Shown here one piece after another: positions 6,502 to 6,746 of a DNA stretch of 6,746 nucleotides. The stretch covers positions 1-6,746 of the forward strand of contig DEQC01000058.1 of assembly GCA_002359055.1 (NCBI GenBank), in the 5' to 3' direction. Origin of the DNA: Flavobacteriales bacterium UBA3376. GTDB taxonomy: Bacteria > Bacteroidota > Bacteroidia > Flavobacteriales > Weeksellaceae. The translations under genes were made by a program, and so were the position numbers. How positions within the stretch are numbered: position 1 is the first letter of the stretch; each line of letters begins with the position of its first letter. Below the pieces are notes generated by a model that was given only the letters and a program-made list of their open reading frames with translations, was not told the origin of the DNA and did not search any database.

Positions 6502-6746
6502 ATGTCATTTCAATTAATAGTTTCAAATTCATTAAAAAGTTTAGCCGATTCACTTTCACAAAAAATCCAAACCGAAACTTCGGTTTTTCAACCGATTTAT
6601 GTGGTCACTCAAACCGAAGGAATGAACGCTTGGCTGAAACTACAAATCGCAGAGAAATTAGGAATTGCTGCCAATATCCAATTTTTGAAACCCAACGATA
6701 TCATCAATTTGATTTATAAAAACTTAGGTGGAAATTATATTCAATC
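6502..6746 (+). CDS. recC: Exodeoxyribonuclease V gamma subunit, RecC (partial, N-terminus)
   Basis: Open from ATG at 6502 to the right edge, 81 full codons. RecC is the catalytically inactive helicase-like scaffold of RecBCD that splits the duplex and recognises Chi. The visible part matches the RecC N-terminus: FQLIVSNSLKSLADSL (3-18) corresponds to the opening strand and helix, VTQTEGMNAWLK (35-46) to the E. coli segment VQSTGMAQWLQ, and GIAANIQF (54-61) to GIAANIDF. This segment belongs to the degenerate SF1 helicase domain. Only 18 bp separate it from djlA, with no promoter or terminator visible, so it is read as the third gene of the recD operon. recB is expected downstream, outside the window. 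No Shine-Dalgarno is evident; the start is supported by the family N-terminus. Confidence 0.9.
   Translation, partial: MSFQLIVSNSLKSLADSLSQKIQTETSVFQPIYVVTQTEGMNAWLKLQIAEKLGIAANIQFLKPNDIINLIYKNLGGNYIQ

Noticed and set aside
1..6746. Mobile element, defence island, CRISPR or novel multi-gene system
   Set aside because: All seven genes belong to well-known families, and no transposase, integrase, direct-repeat array, tRNA attachment site or toxin-antitoxin-like pair was seen.

Overview
The window is about 6.7 kb of dense, AT-rich bacterial chromosome holding seven genes in two divergent groups. Protein character and promoter style point to Bacteroidota, probably Flavobacteriia. There are matches to the Bacteroidota promoter consensus (TTTG, about 20 bp, TAnnTTTG), almost no Shine-Dalgarno sequences, and a cdd-pdhA-pdhC cluster. 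The lipoyl motif TDKA(I/V)QEFES and the presence of RecBCD subunits make a Weeksellaceae/Chryseobacterium-like source plausible, but that is recall-based inference.

Minus strand (1-2241), in transcription order: cdd (cytidine deaminase), pdhA (pyruvate dehydrogenase E1 alpha) and pdhC (dihydrolipoamide acetyltransferase E2, cut off by the left edge after its second lipoyl domain). A good promoter match for pdhA lies between cdd and pdhA. pdhA and pdhC are 2 bp apart and surely co-expressed. E1 beta (pdhB) does not lie between them and must be encoded elsewhere.

Plus strand (2319-6746): comM (YifB/ComM AAA+ ATPase), a 123-bp gap with a promoter-like box and a perfect palindrome, then an apparent operon of recD (exonuclease V alpha), djlA (membrane-anchored J-domain co-chaperone with a TerB-like domain) and recC (exonuclease V gamma, cut off by the right edge after 81 codons). 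recB is expected further right. ComM (branch migration of recombination intermediates) and RecBCD (double-strand-break end processing) are both DNA recombination functions, so this half is a loose recombination neighbourhood. The pdh half is central metabolism.

No tRNA, rRNA, CRISPR, insertion sequence or phage signature was seen, and no stretch over 300 bases lacks a gene. All genes look intact apart from the two edge truncations. The window is largely housekeeping. The most unusual points are the djlA gene wedged between recD and recC, the RecBCD-type nuclease in a phylum better known for AddAB, and the palindrome just downstream of the putative recD promoter.
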